Positions 1-9,246 of a stretch of 64,000 bases of DNA are shown here, piece by piece. Source of the stretch: Microbacterium nymphoidis. GTDB lineage: Bacteria; Actinomycetota; Actinomycetes; Actinomycetales; Microbacteriaceae. Made by a program: the position numbers and the translations under genes. Location of the stretch: assembly GCF_021044885.1 (NCBI RefSeq), contig NZ_JAJNOD010000002.1, positions 470,643-534,642 on the forward strand, written 5' to 3'. Below the pieces are notes generated by a model, which saw only the letters and a program-made list of their open reading frames with translations, had not been told where the DNA came from and made no database searches. Each line of letters starts with the position of its first letter. The stretch's first letter is position 1.

Positions 1-338
1 GCGGGGCAAGTGCGGTGTGTGAGGTGAGCCGTGGCGAACGGCCCCGGAAGGCGTCGTACCTCGAGTTCACCGTCGTCGGCACCGAGGGCGTGGTCACCCG
101 CAGCTGGGATGCCGACGGCATCCGGGCGTGGCAGGAGGAGGGACTGTCGATGTGGGCGCCGGATGGCGCAGCCGGCGACGTGTTCGTCACGGAACTGGAA
201 TCGTTCACCGCGGCGATCCGCGGGGAATCCGCCGTGGTTCCGCCGGTTGCTGACGCCGTGGATGCCGTGCGGGTCGCGGCCGCGGCGGAGGAGTCGTTGC
301 ACACGGGCCGCCTGGTCCGGCGGGAAGGAGCACGCTGA
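1..338 (+). CDS. Gfo/Idh/MocA-family oxidoreductase, C-terminal part (cut by window edge)
   Basis: Only the C-terminal 112 or so residues are in the window; the frame is open back to base 3, so a start at the GTG at 15 is not needed. The stretch ending in a helix of the type DAVDAVRVAAAAEESLHTGR is the usual end of Gfo/Idh/MocA dehydrogenases, where the last helix carries 'A..AA.SL.TG+.V'. Such enzymes are NAD(P)-dependent sugar or sugar-acid oxidoreductases. The stop codon shares one base with the start of the next, related gene, so both are translated together in the operon that runs to about 9232. Substrate cannot be told from this fragment. Confidence 0.75.
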   Translation, partial: GASAVCEVSRGERPRKASYLEFTVVGTEGVVTRSWDADGIRAWQEEGLSMWAPDGAAGDVFVTELESFTAAIRGESAVVPPVADAVDAVRVAAAAEESLHTGRLVRREGAR

Positions 339-1294
339 TGGCTGGGGTACCGGTACTGCTGGCGGGCACCGCCGGGGTGGGACGTCAGGACCACCAGTCG
401 TCGATGTGGGCTCCGGCGCTCGCCGCTGCCGGGCTCATGCCCGCCGGCGTGTGGTCGCCCGGTGACGATGATGCTGAGAGGGAGCGCGCGGCGAGACTGG
501 CGAGCATGCTGAACGTGCCCTTCGAGCAGGGGGATCTCCCTGACCTCGCTGCGGGCACCGCGATCGTGGCGTGCCTGCGCGGAGAGAGCCGACGACGTCT
601 GCTCGCCGCAGCCGGCCCGGAGGTCGCCGTGCTCGTGGACAAGCCGACCCTGGATAGCACCACCGAGATCGCCGCCCAGCTCGGCAGCGCTTCGACCTCG
701 CGGCTGCTGTCTGGCCATCATCTTGCCGCGCACCCGTCCTTCGTTCGCGCGGCCGCTGCTGTCCGCGACGGTGAGGTCGGCCTGCTGCGCGCCGTGATGA
801 TCGATCTCGTCGTGGCTGAGGGTGATGGCCCCAGTCCCGAGGGTGATCTGCGCAACATCGGCGCCCACGTCGTCGATCTCATGCTGCGACTGACGGGGCC
901 GGCCGTCACCACGCTCGCGACTTCGGCGCTCGCCGCCGATGCCGTCACCTTCCTCGGCCAGACCGAGCGGGACGTGGTGCTCTCCGGCCACGTTTCGCGG
1001 ACGGCGTCGGGCGAGGGAACCCTGCTGGCGCGGATGCGGGTGGTGGGCACCCACGGACACATCGACGTCGACCTCGCCCGCCCGGCGCTGCAGGTACGCA
1101 CCGCCACCACCAGCCGGTTCGCGGGATACGGCACCGGATCGGTCGTGGCGCGACTGCGGGAGCTGCGGCGGGTGAGCGACGGGGCGCGCCCCGGCGAGAG
1201 CGCCGCCTCCTGGCTCGCCGTGTCGAGGTTCCTCGACGCGGTGAGCGAATCCGCCGAGCGCGGCGTCGCGGTCACCGTGAATGAGCAGGGTTGA
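338..1294 (+). CDS. Gfo/Idh/MocA-like oxidoreductase (second copy, divergent)
   Basis: This 318-residue protein has the outline of a Gfo/Idh/MocA dehydrogenase: an N-terminal nucleotide-fold region (glycine-rich LLAGTAGVG at 7-15), a VDKPT motif at 100-104 in the place of the family's EKP, and a C-terminal substrate half with the usual dimer-forming sheet. The Rossmann glycine pattern is poor and the family catalytic His region is not clearly matched (NIGAHVVDL may be it), so it may be a non-catalytic or atypical partner of the preceding gene. Start ATG overlaps the previous stop by one base. It is in the same operon as an FAH-family enzyme and an ABC importer, which suggests a catabolic role. 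Confidence 0.65.
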   Translation: MAGVPVLLAGTAGVGRQDHQSSMWAPALAAAGLMPAGVWSPGDDDAERERAARLASMLNVPFEQGDLPDLAAGTAIVACLRGESRRRLLAAAGPEVAVLVDKPTLDSTTEIAAQLGSASTSRLLSGHHLAAHPSFVRAAAAVRDGEVGLLRAVMIDLVVAEGDGPSPEGDLRNIGAHVVDLMLRLTGPAVTTLATSALAADAVTFLGQTERDVVLSGHVSRTASGEGTLLARMRVVGTHGHIDVDLARPALQVRTATTSRFAGYGTGSVVARLRELRRVSDGARPGESAASWLAVSRFLDAVSESAERGVAVTVNEQG

Positions 1295-1307
1295 GAGGAC
1301 AGAGCAG

Positions 1308-2165
1308 ATGAGACTGATCACCTTCGAGCACGACGGCGTCGTGCAGCACGGAGTCGTGGACGGCGACGAGGTCGCCGTCATCGGAACCGGGGATCTGGCC
1401 GCGGTCGTGGCGGGGGCCGTCGCGGCACCGAACGGAAGCCGCGTTCCCCTCGCCGGAGTGCGGGCTCTGGCCCCTGTCCTACGGCCCGGCAAGGTGCTGG
1501 CCGTTGCTGCGAACTACCAGGAGCACGTCACCGAGAGCGGTAGTAAGCCACGCGATGTGGTCACGGCGTCGCCGCGGCTGTTCCTGAAGCCGGACACCAG
1601 CGTCGTCGGCGATGAGGCCGAGGTCGAGCTCGCCGCGATCACGACGCAGTTCGACTGGGAGGCGGAGCTCGCGGTCGTCATCGGGCGCACCGCACGCGAG
1701 GTGGCGGTGACCGAGGCCCTGGATCACGTGTTCGGCTACGCGACCAGCAACGATCTGTCGGCGCGCAGCCTCGCCCTGGACGCACCCCGTGACGGAGAGG
1801 TCTGGACCGGGTTCTTCGACTGGCTGGAAGGCAAGTGGCTGGACGGGTCGGCCCCCATCGGCCCGTACCTGGTGACGGCGGACGACGTCCCCGATCCGCA
1901 GCGCCTGGCCGTCACGCTCACGCTCAACGGCGAGACGCGGCAGTCGGGCAGCACGGCCGACATGATCCACTCCGTCGCCGAGCTGGTCGCGTTCTCATCG
2001 CGGCTGATGACGCTGAAACCCGGCGACGTCATCCTCACCGGGACCCCGGCCGGCGTCGGTGCGACCACAGGGACGTTCCTGAAACCCGGAGACGTCCTCG
2101 TCACCGAGGTCGAGGGACTCGGCGCCCTCACCACCCGGATCGTCGCGCCCCACGCCGACAGCTGA
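1308..2165 (+). CDS. Fumarylacetoacetate hydrolase (FAH) family protein
   Basis: The 285-residue product has the FAH C-terminal catalytic fold: an NYQEH motif at 69-73, an FLKP.TSVVG segment, the metal-binding acidic set in DWEAELAVVIG and NDLSARSL, and the GDVILTGTPAGVG loop near the C-terminus. Members hydrolyse or decarboxylate beta-diketones and 2-keto-3-deoxy sugar acids with Mg2+. I chose the ATG at 1308 because it sits 7 nt after a GAGAGGAC ribosome site and starts the usual MRLITF beta strand; an upstream ATG at 1281 would overlap the previous gene. Together with two sugar-oxidoreductase-like genes this points to breakdown of an oxidised sugar or related acid; the exact substrate is not visible. 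Confidence 0.85.
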   Translation: MRLITFEHDGVVQHGVVDGDEVAVIGTGDLAAVVAGAVAAPNGSRVPLAGVRALAPVLRPGKVLAVAANYQEHVTESGSKPRDVVTASPRLFLKPDTSVVGDEAEVELAAITTQFDWEAELAVVIGRTAREVAVTEALDHVFGYATSNDLSARSLALDAPRDGEVWTGFFDWLEGKWLDGSAPIGPYLVTADDVPDPQRLAVTLTLNGETRQSGSTADMIHSVAELVAFSSRLMTLKPGDVILTGTPAGVGATTGTFLKPGDVLVTEVEGLGALTTRIVAPHADS

Positions 2166-2196
2166 ACACGAGCACCACACGAACAAAGGAGTTCCC

Positions 2197-3816
2197 ATGC
2201 GTTACAAGTCACTCATCGGCCTGGCCGCGCTCGGCGTGGTCAGCGCCCTCCTCGCGGGATGCACCTCGGCGCCCCCAGAGGAGAGCGGCGGACAGACGTC
2301 GGCCGCAGACGCCTCAGCCAACGTGTACCTCTACCAGAAGCCGGTCACCTTCAACCCGCTGAAGCCGGCCCAGGGCGCGGAGCAGCTGACGATGTCGCTG
2401 ATCTTCGACAACTTGTTCACCACGGATCCGGACTTCTCGTTCACGCCTCGCCTCGCGGAGAAATGGGAGGTGTCCGACGACGCCAAGACGTTCACGTTCC
2501 ATCTGCGTGAAGGGCTGACGTGGAGCGACGGCGAGCCGTTCACCGCACAGGACGTGCTGTTCACCTACAACCTCGCCGCCAATCCGAAGGTCGGCGGCGC
2601 GTGGAGCGCACGTCTGTCCGGCGTTGAGGGCTACGCCGCTTTCCAGGACGGCTCGGCCACGTCGCTGTCGGGGCTCACCGCGCCCGACGACAACACCGTG
2701 GTGTTCCAGCTGTCCGCGGCCAACGCCGGCTTCCTCTCGCTGATCGGATACGGATCGGTGATGTTCATCCTCCCCGAGCACATCCTCGGCGAGAAGGATC
2801 CGGCAACCCTGCTGGAGGACCCCTGGTTCGCCCAGCCGACCGTCGGCATGGGACCGTACGTGATGAAGGCCTTCAACGTCGACCAGGACATCGAGCTGGA
2901 GGCGAACCCCGACTACCGCTCCGAGGTGGGCATCGACCACCTCTACCTGAAGATGCTCACCAGCGACGTGGCCACCGCCCAGCTGGGCACCGGAGAGATC
3001 GACCTGGTCCAGGTGTCCGCGCTGGACCTGGACGCGGTCACCTCCCTGCCCGGCGTCTCCGTGGTCTCGAAGCCGTCCGCGGGCTTCACCCGCATGGCCG
3101 TGAACTTCAGCAAGCCCCGCTTCGCCGACGAGCGTGTGCGGCAGGCGCTGGTGTACGCGATCGATCGACAGGGGATCATCGACGGCGTGCTCGGGGGAGA
3201 GGCCTCTCTGCTCAACAGCGACATCATGACCTCGTGGGCGCTGCCCGATGACCTGGAACAGTATCCGCATGACCCCGCGAAGGCGAAAGAGCTGCTCGCG
3301 GCGGCGGGATTCGACACCTCTCAGGAAGTGAAGATCTCCTGGGTCCCCGGTCAGCGCGACCGTGACCAGATGGTCAATGTCATCATCGAGAACCTGAAGG
3401 AGGTCGGCATCGCCGCCGTCGCCAATCAGGTGGATGCCGGTGCTCTCACGGCGAGCTACAGCGATGGCAGCTACGACCTCGCACTGTTCGGCGGGGGCGT
3501 ATACACGCCGGACCCGGCGAGCACCATGCCCATCGTCGCGTGCGAGCAGAAGTTCCCGGCGGGTGCGAACACGGCGCTCTTCTGTGACCCCGCACTCGAC
3601 AAGGCGATGCTCGACGGCCAGCAGATCGCCGGCCAGGACGAGCGCGCCGCGATCTACCAGGAGGCCGCACGACTGGACAACAAGCTCGTGCCCTATGTGT
3701 GGCTCAACGTTCCGAACACGATCTGGGCCACCAGCGAGCGGCTGACCGGCTTCGAACCGCACGGTGACTTCACGAACGGGTTCTGGAACGCCGCCGACTG
3801 GAAGATCGCGGGCTGA
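2197..3816 (+). CDS. ABC transporter substrate-binding lipoprotein, family 5 (peptide/nickel/Opp type)
   Basis: This 539-residue protein starts with a lipoprotein signal peptide, lipobox LLAGC with the lipidated Cys at 22, followed by a Ser/Glu/Gly linker. The mature part has the family-5 solute-binding signatures: TFNPLKPAQG near the N-terminus, the FTFHLREGLTWSDGEPFTAQDV block, and RQALVYAIDRQGI in the middle. It should capture ligand outside the membrane for the two permeases and two ATPases that follow. A strong AAAGGAG site precedes the ATG. The ligand may be a peptide or another compound; many family-5 proteins in catabolic operons bind non-peptides, and the neighbouring enzymes (FAH family, D-serine-dehydratase family) suggest a modified amino acid or opine-like substrate. 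Confidence 0.92.
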   Translation: MRYKSLIGLAALGVVSALLAGCTSAPPEESGGQTSAADASANVYLYQKPVTFNPLKPAQGAEQLTMSLIFDNLFTTDPDFSFTPRLAEKWEVSDDAKTFTFHLREGLTWSDGEPFTAQDVLFTYNLAANPKVGGAWSARLSGVEGYAAFQDGSATSLSGLTAPDDNTVVFQLSAANAGFLSLIGYGSVMFILPEHILGEKDPATLLEDPWFAQPTVGMGPYVMKAFNVDQDIELEANPDYRSEVGIDHLYLKMLTSDVATAQLGTGEIDLVQVSALDLDAVTSLPGVSVVSKPSAGFTRMAVNFSKPRFADERVRQALVYAIDRQGIIDGVLGGEASLLNSDIMTSWALPDDLEQYPHDPAKAKELLAAAGFDTSQEVKISWVPGQRDRDQMVNVIIENLKEVGIAAVANQVDAGALTASYSDGSYDLALFGGGVYTPDPASTMPIVACEQKFPAGANTALFCDPALDKAMLDGQQIAGQDERAAIYQEAARLDNKLVPYVWLNVPNTIWATSERLTGFEPHGDFTNGFWNAADWKIAG

Positions 3817-3834
3817 TCGAATGAGGGGTGCACG

Positions 3835-4794
3835 ATGCTGAGGAGCCTGCTGGTTCGTCTCTCATCCAGCGTGCTGGTGTTCGTCCTGATCGCGATCGGG
3901 CTGTTCCTGCTGGTCAGGCTCGCCCCCGGCGACCCGGTCGACATGATGATCCCGCCGGATGCCGGCGGTGCCGGACGCGAGGAGTTCATCGCAGCCATGC
4001 GGGAACGGCTCGGTCTGGATCAGCCTCTCATCGTGCAGTTCTTCGCGTGGTTCGGGGCGCTTCTGCGGGGCGACCTGGGCTACTCCTACGCGAACGGCCA
4101 GCCGGTCGGGCAGCTTCTGCTCGGCCGGCTGGGGCCGACGCTCCTGCTCACCGGAACCGCGCTCGTGGTCGGCATGATCATCGCGGTGCCCCTGGGGATC
4201 GTCGCCGCCGTACGCCGGGGGAGCGCCCTGGATCAGGGGATCACCGGTGTCAGCGTGCTCGCCATCGCTGTGCCCGGCTTCTTCCTCGCGATGCTGGCCA
4301 TCTACGTGTTCGCCGTCAAGCTCCGGGTGCTGCCGTCCTCCGGAATGCACGCGTCCGGAAGGGCGGATCTTCCGGACCTGCTGATGCACATGATCCTCCC
4401 GGTGGGCCTGCTGGCGCTTGCGGTGGCGGCGCCGTTCATCCGGTACGTGCGAAGCGGCATGCTGGAGGAGCTGGGCAAGGACTACATCCGCGCCGTCCAG
4501 GCGAAGGGTGCCAGCCCCGTCCGAACGCTGATGCATGCGTTCCGCAACAGCCTGGTCTCGCTCGTCACGGTACTCGCGCTCTACATTCCCGTGTTCCTCG
4601 CCGGTGCCGTCGTGCTGGAGCAGGTGTTCTCCTGGCCCGGCATGGGGCAGCTGGCGGTGACCTCGCTCACCACCCGTGACTACCCGGTGATCATCGGCTT
4701 CGGACTGTACGTCGCCGTGCTGGTGCTGGTGTGCAACCTGGTCGCCGATCTGCTGTACTCCGTCGTCGATCCGAGAGTGAGGGCGTCGCGATGA
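3835..4794 (+). CDS. ABC transporter permease, DppB/OppB type
   Basis: A 319-residue membrane protein with the DppB layout: an N-terminal membrane segment (SSVLVFVLIAIGLFLLVRLAPGDP), the RLAPGDPVD motif just after it, and a binding-protein-dependent transport domain with the EAA-like loop (YIRAVQAKGASPVRTLMHAFRNS) that contacts the ATPase. The C-terminus DLLYSVVDPRVR is standard for the family. It pairs with the next gene as the two halves of the channel for the family-5 binding protein upstream. The stop codon overlaps the next start (ATGA), so the genes are translationally coupled. Confidence 0.93.
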   Translation: MLRSLLVRLSSSVLVFVLIAIGLFLLVRLAPGDPVDMMIPPDAGGAGREEFIAAMRERLGLDQPLIVQFFAWFGALLRGDLGYSYANGQPVGQLLLGRLGPTLLLTGTALVVGMIIAVPLGIVAAVRRGSALDQGITGVSVLAIAVPGFFLAMLAIYVFAVKLRVLPSSGMHASGRADLPDLLMHMILPVGLLALAVAAPFIRYVRSGMLEELGKDYIRAVQAKGASPVRTLMHAFRNSLVSLVTVLALYIPVFLAGAVVLEQVFSWPGMGQLAVTSLTTRDYPVIIGFGLYVAVLVLVCNLVADLLYSVVDPRVRASR

Positions 4795-5675
4795 CCGACA
4801 CCGTCTCCGTTCTGCTGCCGAAGCCGGACCGCTCACCCGGTGCCCTGGCGTGGCGCCGTTTCCTGCGAAACCCCGTGGCTGTGATCGGGTCCGTCGTGCT
4901 GAGCGTGATCGTGCTGGCCACGGTGATCTCGGCGATGCTCCCGGCGCTGGATCCCACCGCCATCGACCTCACGGCGGTGCGAAAGCCGCCGGGACCCGGT
5001 CATGTGCTCGGCACCGACTCGACGGGTCGCGACGTGTTCGCGCGGCTCCTCTCGGGCGGTCAGGTCTCGCTGATGGTGGGCTTTCTGTCGGCTGCGATCG
5101 CCGTCTGCGTCGGCGCGCTGGCCGGCACCGTGTCCGGCTGGTTCGGCGGGGCACTGGACGCCGTCATCAGCCGCATCGTCGACATCATGCTCTCCGTCCC
5201 GCCCGTGCTCGTCGTGATCGTCGTGGCCGGCATCATCGGCCCGAGTGTGCCGATGCTGATCGGCGTGATCGCGGGACTGTCGTGGCCGTCGTCGGCCCGC
5301 ATCGCCCGCGGAGTGGTGCTCAGCCTCAAGGAGCAGGAGTTCATCCAGGCCGCCCGCGTGTCGGGTTCCGGCAACGGCTTCATCATGTTCCGTCACCTGC
5401 TTCCCGGCGTGCTTCCCCCGGTGACCGTCGCCGCGACGCTGCTGGTGTCCGAAGCGGTCCTGCTGGAATCGGCTCTCTCCTTCCTCGGCGCGGGTGTGCG
5501 CCCGCCACAGGCCAGCTGGGGCAACATGCTCACCGAGGCCCAGTCACTGACGGTCCTGTCCTCCATGCCCTGGCTCTGGCTGCCGCCAGGCATCATGATC
5601 GCCCTCACCGTGCTGTCGGCGATGGCGATCGGCGACGGAATCAGGGATGCGATCGACCCCCGGAGGAACAAGTGA
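4791..5675 (+). CDS. ABC transporter permease, DppC/OppC type
   Basis: This 294-residue protein starts at the ATG overlapping the dppB-like stop. It has the N-terminal OppC segment (RRFLRNPVAVIGSVVLSVIV), the hallmark GTDSTGRDVFARLL motif after the first membrane helix, five further hydrophobic segments, and an EAA loop (FIQAARVSGSGNGFIMFRHLLP). The end IRDAIDPRR is typical. It forms the second half of the importer channel. An in-frame upstream ATG at 4731 would lie inside the previous gene and is rejected. Confidence 0.93.
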   Translation: MTDTVSVLLPKPDRSPGALAWRRFLRNPVAVIGSVVLSVIVLATVISAMLPALDPTAIDLTAVRKPPGPGHVLGTDSTGRDVFARLLSGGQVSLMVGFLSAAIAVCVGALAGTVSGWFGGALDAVISRIVDIMLSVPPVLVVIVVAGIIGPSVPMLIGVIAGLSWPSSARIARGVVLSLKEQEFIQAARVSGSGNGFIMFRHLLPGVLPPVTVAATLLVSEAVLLESALSFLGAGVRPPQASWGNMLTEAQSLTVLSSMPWLWLPPGIMIALTVLSAMAIGDGIRDAIDPRRNK

Positions 5676-6673
5676 TGTCCCAGACGACTGCACCTCTGCT
5701 GGAGATCGAGGCTCTGTACGCGGGCATCGATCGCCGGGACGACCCGGTCACCATCCTCCGCGACGTCGCCTTCGACATCCGCCCCGGCGAGATGGTCGGT
5801 GTGGTCGGAGAGAGCGGATCCGGGAAGAGCATGACCGCGCTGGCCGTGATGGGGCTGCTGCCGGCGGCCGTCTCCGTCACCTCGGGATCGGTGCGCTTCG
5901 ACGGCGATGACCTGGTTGCAGTATCCCAGCGCGCGATGCGCGAGGTCCGTGGTCGCCGGATCGGGATGATCTTCCAGGACCCCATGACCACCCTCGATCC
6001 GGTGGTGAAGGTGGGCAGGCAGATCGAGGAGGCCTATCGCATTCACCATCGGGGTGCGTCACGGGCGGCGGCGCGCGCGCGTGCCGCCGAGGTGCTCGAG
6101 CTGGTGGGGGTGCCGGACGTGTCGCGGCGGATGCAGCAGTATCCGCATCAGTGGTCCGGGGGCATGCGCCAGCGTGCGGTCATCGCGATGGCCCTCGTCA
6201 ACGACCCGGACCTGCTGATCGCCGATGAGCCGACCACTGCGCTGGATGCCACCATCCAGGCCCAGGTGCTGGAGGTGCTGGCCCGTGCCCGCTCGGAACT
6301 CGGCGTCGCGATCATGCTGATCACGCACGACCTGGGCGTGATCGCCCAGTACGCCGACCGGGTGATCGTGATGTACGCAGGCCAGGTGATGGAATCCGCC
6401 ACCACGGCAGAGCTGTTCGACGACAGCCGCCACCCCTATTCGCAGGCGCTGATCCGCAGCAGGCCGGCGCTCGCGGAACCCGGGGGGAGGCTTCCGGCGA
6501 TTCCCGGACAGCCGCCGTCCCTGGACCGGCTGCCCGCCGGATGCCCGTTCGCACCGCGGTGCACATCGACGTTCAAGTCGCAGCGCTGTGTCGAAGAGCC
6601 CACTGCGGTGGCCGCGAGCGCCGATGGGCGCCTGAGCGCCTGCCACTACCGAGACCTCCAGGAGATGTCATGA
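5675..6673 (+). CDS. ABC transporter ATP-binding protein, DppD/OppD type
   Basis: A 332-residue ATPase with Walker A GESGSGKS near residue 50, a Q-loop in the [12 protein letters not shown] segment, signature WSGGMRQR, Walker [13 protein letters not shown], and the His loop LITHDLG. The C-terminal oligopeptide-transporter tail is present with its cysteine cluster (AGCPFAPRC...C...C), a motif that in related DppD proteins can bind an iron-sulfur cluster. The ATG overlaps the stop of the dppC-like gene by one base. It works as a heterodimer with the next gene to drive import. Confidence 0.93.
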   Translation: MSQTTAPLLEIEALYAGIDRRDDPVTILRDVAFDIRPGEMVGVVGESGSGKSMTALAVMGLLPAAVSVTSGSVRFDGDDLVAVSQRAMREVRGRRIGMIFQDPMTTLDPVVKVGRQIEEAYRIHHRGASRAAARARAAEVLELVGVPDVSRRMQQYPHQWSGGMRQRAVIAMALVNDPDLLIADEPTTALDATIQAQVLEVLARARSELGVAIMLITHDLGVIAQYADRVIVMYAGQVMESATTAELFDDSRHPYSQALIRSRPALAEPGGRLPAIPGQPPSLDRLPAGCPFAPRCTSTFKSQRCVEEPTAVAASADGRLSACHYRDLQEMS

Positions 6674-7692
6674 CCGCGCAATCCGCCGTCGAAACGGCAC
6701 CCGTCCTGCAGGTGTCGGATCTTGAGGTGAGCTTTCGTGCTGCACGTCGGCGCGTGGTGCGGGCCGTCGACGGCGTCTCCTTCACCGTGAGAGAGGATGA
6801 GGCGCTCGGGATCATCGGCGAATCCGGGTGTGGCAAGACCACCACCGGAAAGACCGTCGCTCAGCTGGAGCGGCCCTCTGCGGGGGCGATCGCCTTCCGC
6901 GGCGAGGACCTCGTCGGCGCCTCTCACGCGCGACGGAAGCAGCTGCGACGCCGGATCCAGTTCGTCTTCCAGGATCCGCAATCGTCGCTGAATCCGCGCA
7001 TGACCGTGCAGGACATCATCGCCGAGCCGTTGCGCGCCTTCGGCGAGTGGCGGGGGCGGCAGTCCCGGGACGACGTCGTGGCGATGCTGGACCAGGTCGG
7101 CCTCAGCCCGTCCGCTCTCCACCGCTATCCGCATGAGTTCTCCGGCGGTCAGCGCCAGCGGATCGGCATCGCGCGTGGCCTGGCCCTGGACCCGGATTTG
7201 CTGGTCCTGGATGAGCCGGTGTCCGCTCTCGACGTGTCGATCCAGGCGCAGATCCTCAACCTACTGATGGATCTGCGCGCCGCCCGCTCGCTGGGGATCG
7301 TCATGATCTCCCACGACCTCGACGTCATCCGTCATGTCACCGACCGTGTGGTGGTGATGTACCTCGGCGTGATCGTCGAGCAGGGGCCGGCGGAGGAGGT
7401 GCTCACGAGCCCGGCGCACCCCTACACGGCAGCGCTCGCGTCGGCTACGCCGCCCTCGAGGCCGGACGAGAAGCGGGAGCGCATCGTGCTCTCGGGTGAT
7501 GTCCCGTCGCCGCTCGATCCGCCGTCGGGCTGCCGCTTCCGCACCCGGTGCTGGCGTGCCGACGATCTCTGTGCGCAGCGCAGGCCGGAACTGGAACCCA
7601 TGGGTGCCGGTGGCCGGACGGTGGCCTGCTTTCATCCGCTGGATGTGCTGGCCGGCCGGCCGTCGGCCGCGGCGGGCGAGGGGCGGGCATGA
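6670..7692 (+). CDS. ABC transporter ATP-binding protein, DppF/OppF type
   Basis: This 340-residue ATPase starts at the ATG that overlaps the previous stop (ATGA). It has Walker [10 protein letters not shown], the [16 protein letters not shown] segment typical of OppF, signature FSGGQRQR, Walker [13 protein letters not shown] and switch His in MISHDLDV. The oligopeptide C-terminal domain with the cysteine cluster ([15 protein letters not shown]) follows. It completes the five-component importer: one lipoprotein, two permeases and two ATPases. Its stop overlaps the start of the PLP enzyme downstream, so enzyme and transporter are made together. Confidence 0.93.
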   Translation: MTAQSAVETAPVLQVSDLEVSFRAARRRVVRAVDGVSFTVREDEALGIIGESGCGKTTTGKTVAQLERPSAGAIAFRGEDLVGASHARRKQLRRRIQFVFQDPQSSLNPRMTVQDIIAEPLRAFGEWRGRQSRDDVVAMLDQVGLSPSALHRYPHEFSGGQRQRIGIARGLALDPDLLVLDEPVSALDVSIQAQILNLLMDLRAARSLGIVMISHDLDVIRHVTDRVVVMYLGVIVEQGPAEEVLTSPAHPYTAALASATPPSRPDEKRERIVLSGDVPSPLDPPSGCRFRTRCWRADDLCAQRRPELEPMGAGGRTVACFHPLDVLAGRPSAAAGEGRA

Positions 7693-8792
7693 GCGCCGAC
7701 ATCGTCATCGGGATGAACGCCGCCGACCTGCCCACGCCGGTGCTGGTGGTCGATGCCGCGGTACTTCGCCGCAACCTCGCGGAGATGGCCGCGCACACGG
7801 CCGCTCTCGACGTCGCCCTGCGTCCGCACTGGAAGACGACGAAGTCAGCGGAAGTGGCGCGGCTGCAGCTGGAGGCCGGAGCTGTGGGGCACACCGCGGC
7901 GACGGTGGCCGAGCTGACCGCGCTGGCCAGTGGGGTGTCACCGTCGGTGTTCCTGGCCTATCCGCCGGTGGGACGGTTTCGTGTGGCAGCGGTGATCCAG
8001 GCGTCGCGCACCGCCGAGGTCATCGTGGGCGCAGACTCGGTCGACGCCGTGCGGGAGCTGTCGGAGGCAGCCGTAGCCGCGGGCATCGTGATCCCCATCC
8101 GCCTGGACATCGACACTGGGCTGCGCCGGACCGGCGTGGCCCCCGATGGCGCTGTCGCCGCCGCCCGGGCCATCGCGGCGACTCCCGGCTTGCGACTGGA
8201 CGGGGTCTGGACGCATGAGGGGCAGGTCCAGGCGGCGGGCACCGACCCCGTCGAGCGACGCCGCCGCGGCGTTCACGCGGGCGAGACGCTGGTGGCGACG
8301 GCCGACGCGATCCGTGCCGATGGGCATGAGGTGACGAGCGTATCGGTCGGATCCACCCCCGGAGTGCGCTCGGCGCCGACCGTGCCCGGCATCACCGAGG
8401 CGCGCCCGGGCACCTATGCCCTCGGTGACGAGAACCAGGTGCACATCGGGACGATGTCGCCGGAAGACGTCGCCGTCTCGGTGCACAGCCGGGTGGTCAG
8501 CACCCGGCCCGCCGAATGGGCCATCATCGATGCCGGCATCAAGGCGATGAGCAGCGATGGCAGCATGCACGGCGATGGACGCATCGGCACGGTGGTGTCG
8601 GCCGGCGGCGGCGTGGTGGCCACCGGCCACGAAGAACACGGGTTCCTGCGGGGCGCAGACGATCCGCGCGTGGGAGACATCGTGAGGATCCGGCCGAACC
8701 ATGCGTGCGGTGCCGTGAACATGCACCACCGGATCGTCGTCATGGAGGACGACGTCGTCACCGGGCTGTGGCCGGTCCTCGCCCGGCACTGA
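7689..8792 (+). CDS. PLP-dependent D-serine dehydratase / D-threonine aldolase family enzyme
   Basis: The 367-residue protein is a fold-type III PLP enzyme: alanine-racemase-like barrel, then the C-terminal domain of the D-threonine aldolase/DSD1 family. The cofactor lysine is K49 in RPHWKTTKS. Near the C-terminus the metal site reads PNHAC, with H338 and C340. In characterised relatives a His-x-Cys pair binds zinc in D-serine dehydratase, whereas D-threonine aldolase uses His-x-Asp, so I favour dehydratase chemistry on a D-3-hydroxy amino acid. The next gene encodes RidA, which removes the aminoacrylate-type imines that such dehydratases release; this supports the assignment. Start is the ATG overlapping the upstream stop. 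Confidence 0.82.
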   Translation: MSADIVIGMNAADLPTPVLVVDAAVLRRNLAEMAAHTAALDVALRPHWKTTKSAEVARLQLEAGAVGHTAATVAELTALASGVSPSVFLAYPPVGRFRVAAVIQASRTAEVIVGADSVDAVRELSEAAVAAGIVIPIRLDIDTGLRRTGVAPDGAVAAARAIAATPGLRLDGVWTHEGQVQAAGTDPVERRRRGVHAGETLVATADAIRADGHEVTSVSVGSTPGVRSAPTVPGITEARPGTYALGDENQVHIGTMSPEDVAVSVHSRVVSTRPAEWAIIDAGIKAMSSDGSMHGDGRIGTVVSAGGGVVATGHEEHGFLRGADDPRVGDIVRIRPNHACGAVNMHHRIVVMEDDVVTGLWPVLARH

Positions 8793-8854
8793 CCCCCGGC
8801 GACGACCACATTCCGAGAAGACGACCACCAGATTCAGAGAAGAGGAGAACGAAG

Positions 8855-9232
8855 ATGAGCAGGACCAAGATCGTGACCGAGCAGGCACCCCCGCCCGCGG
8901 GGCCGTACTCGCAGGCCGTCGTGGCCGGGGACCTGGCGTTCCTCGCGGGCCAGGGTCCTTTCGACGAACACGGGCAGCGCGTCGGCGAGACGTTCGCCGA
9001 TCAGGTGCACCGCACCTTCCAGAATCTGGAGACCGTGGCCCAGGCAGCCGGATCCTCCCTGCATCGCGCGGTGCGGATCGGTGTATACCTGCGCAATCTG
9101 GACGACTTCGCCGAGTTCAATGAGCTGGCGAAGGAGTACCTGATCGAGCCGTTTCCCGCGCGCACCACTATCGAGGCGGCCCTGCGCGGCTTCGACATCG
9201 AGATCGATGCTGTCGTCTCCGTGACGGGCTGA
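8855..9232 (+). CDS. RidA family reactive imine/enamine deaminase
   Basis: This 125-residue protein has the RidA signatures: PPPAGPYSQAVVAGDLAF near the N-terminus, GQGPFDEHG, TFQNLETVAQAAGSSL, and a C-terminal arginine segment PARTTIEAAL in the position of the conserved R that binds the substrate carboxylate in RidA (IPARSTVEVARLP type). RidA hydrolyses 2-aminoacrylate and related imines to keto acids. It follows the D-serine dehydratase-like gene by 62 bp with its own strong AGAGGAG site, and its likely role is to clear the unstable product of that enzyme. It closes the operon. Confidence 0.88.
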   Translation: MSRTKIVTEQAPPPAGPYSQAVVAGDLAFLAGQGPFDEHGQRVGETFADQVHRTFQNLETVAQAAGSSLHRAVRIGVYLRNLDDFAEFNELAKEYLIEPFPARTTIEAALRGFDIEIDAVVSVTG

Positions 9233-9246
9233 GCCGCATCACCCGC

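Noticed and set aside
7689..8792. Calling the PLP enzyme an alanine racemase
   Set aside because: The C-terminal HAC metal site and domain belong to the D-serine dehydratase/D-threonine aldolase family, and the alanine-racemase C-terminal Tyr domain is missing.
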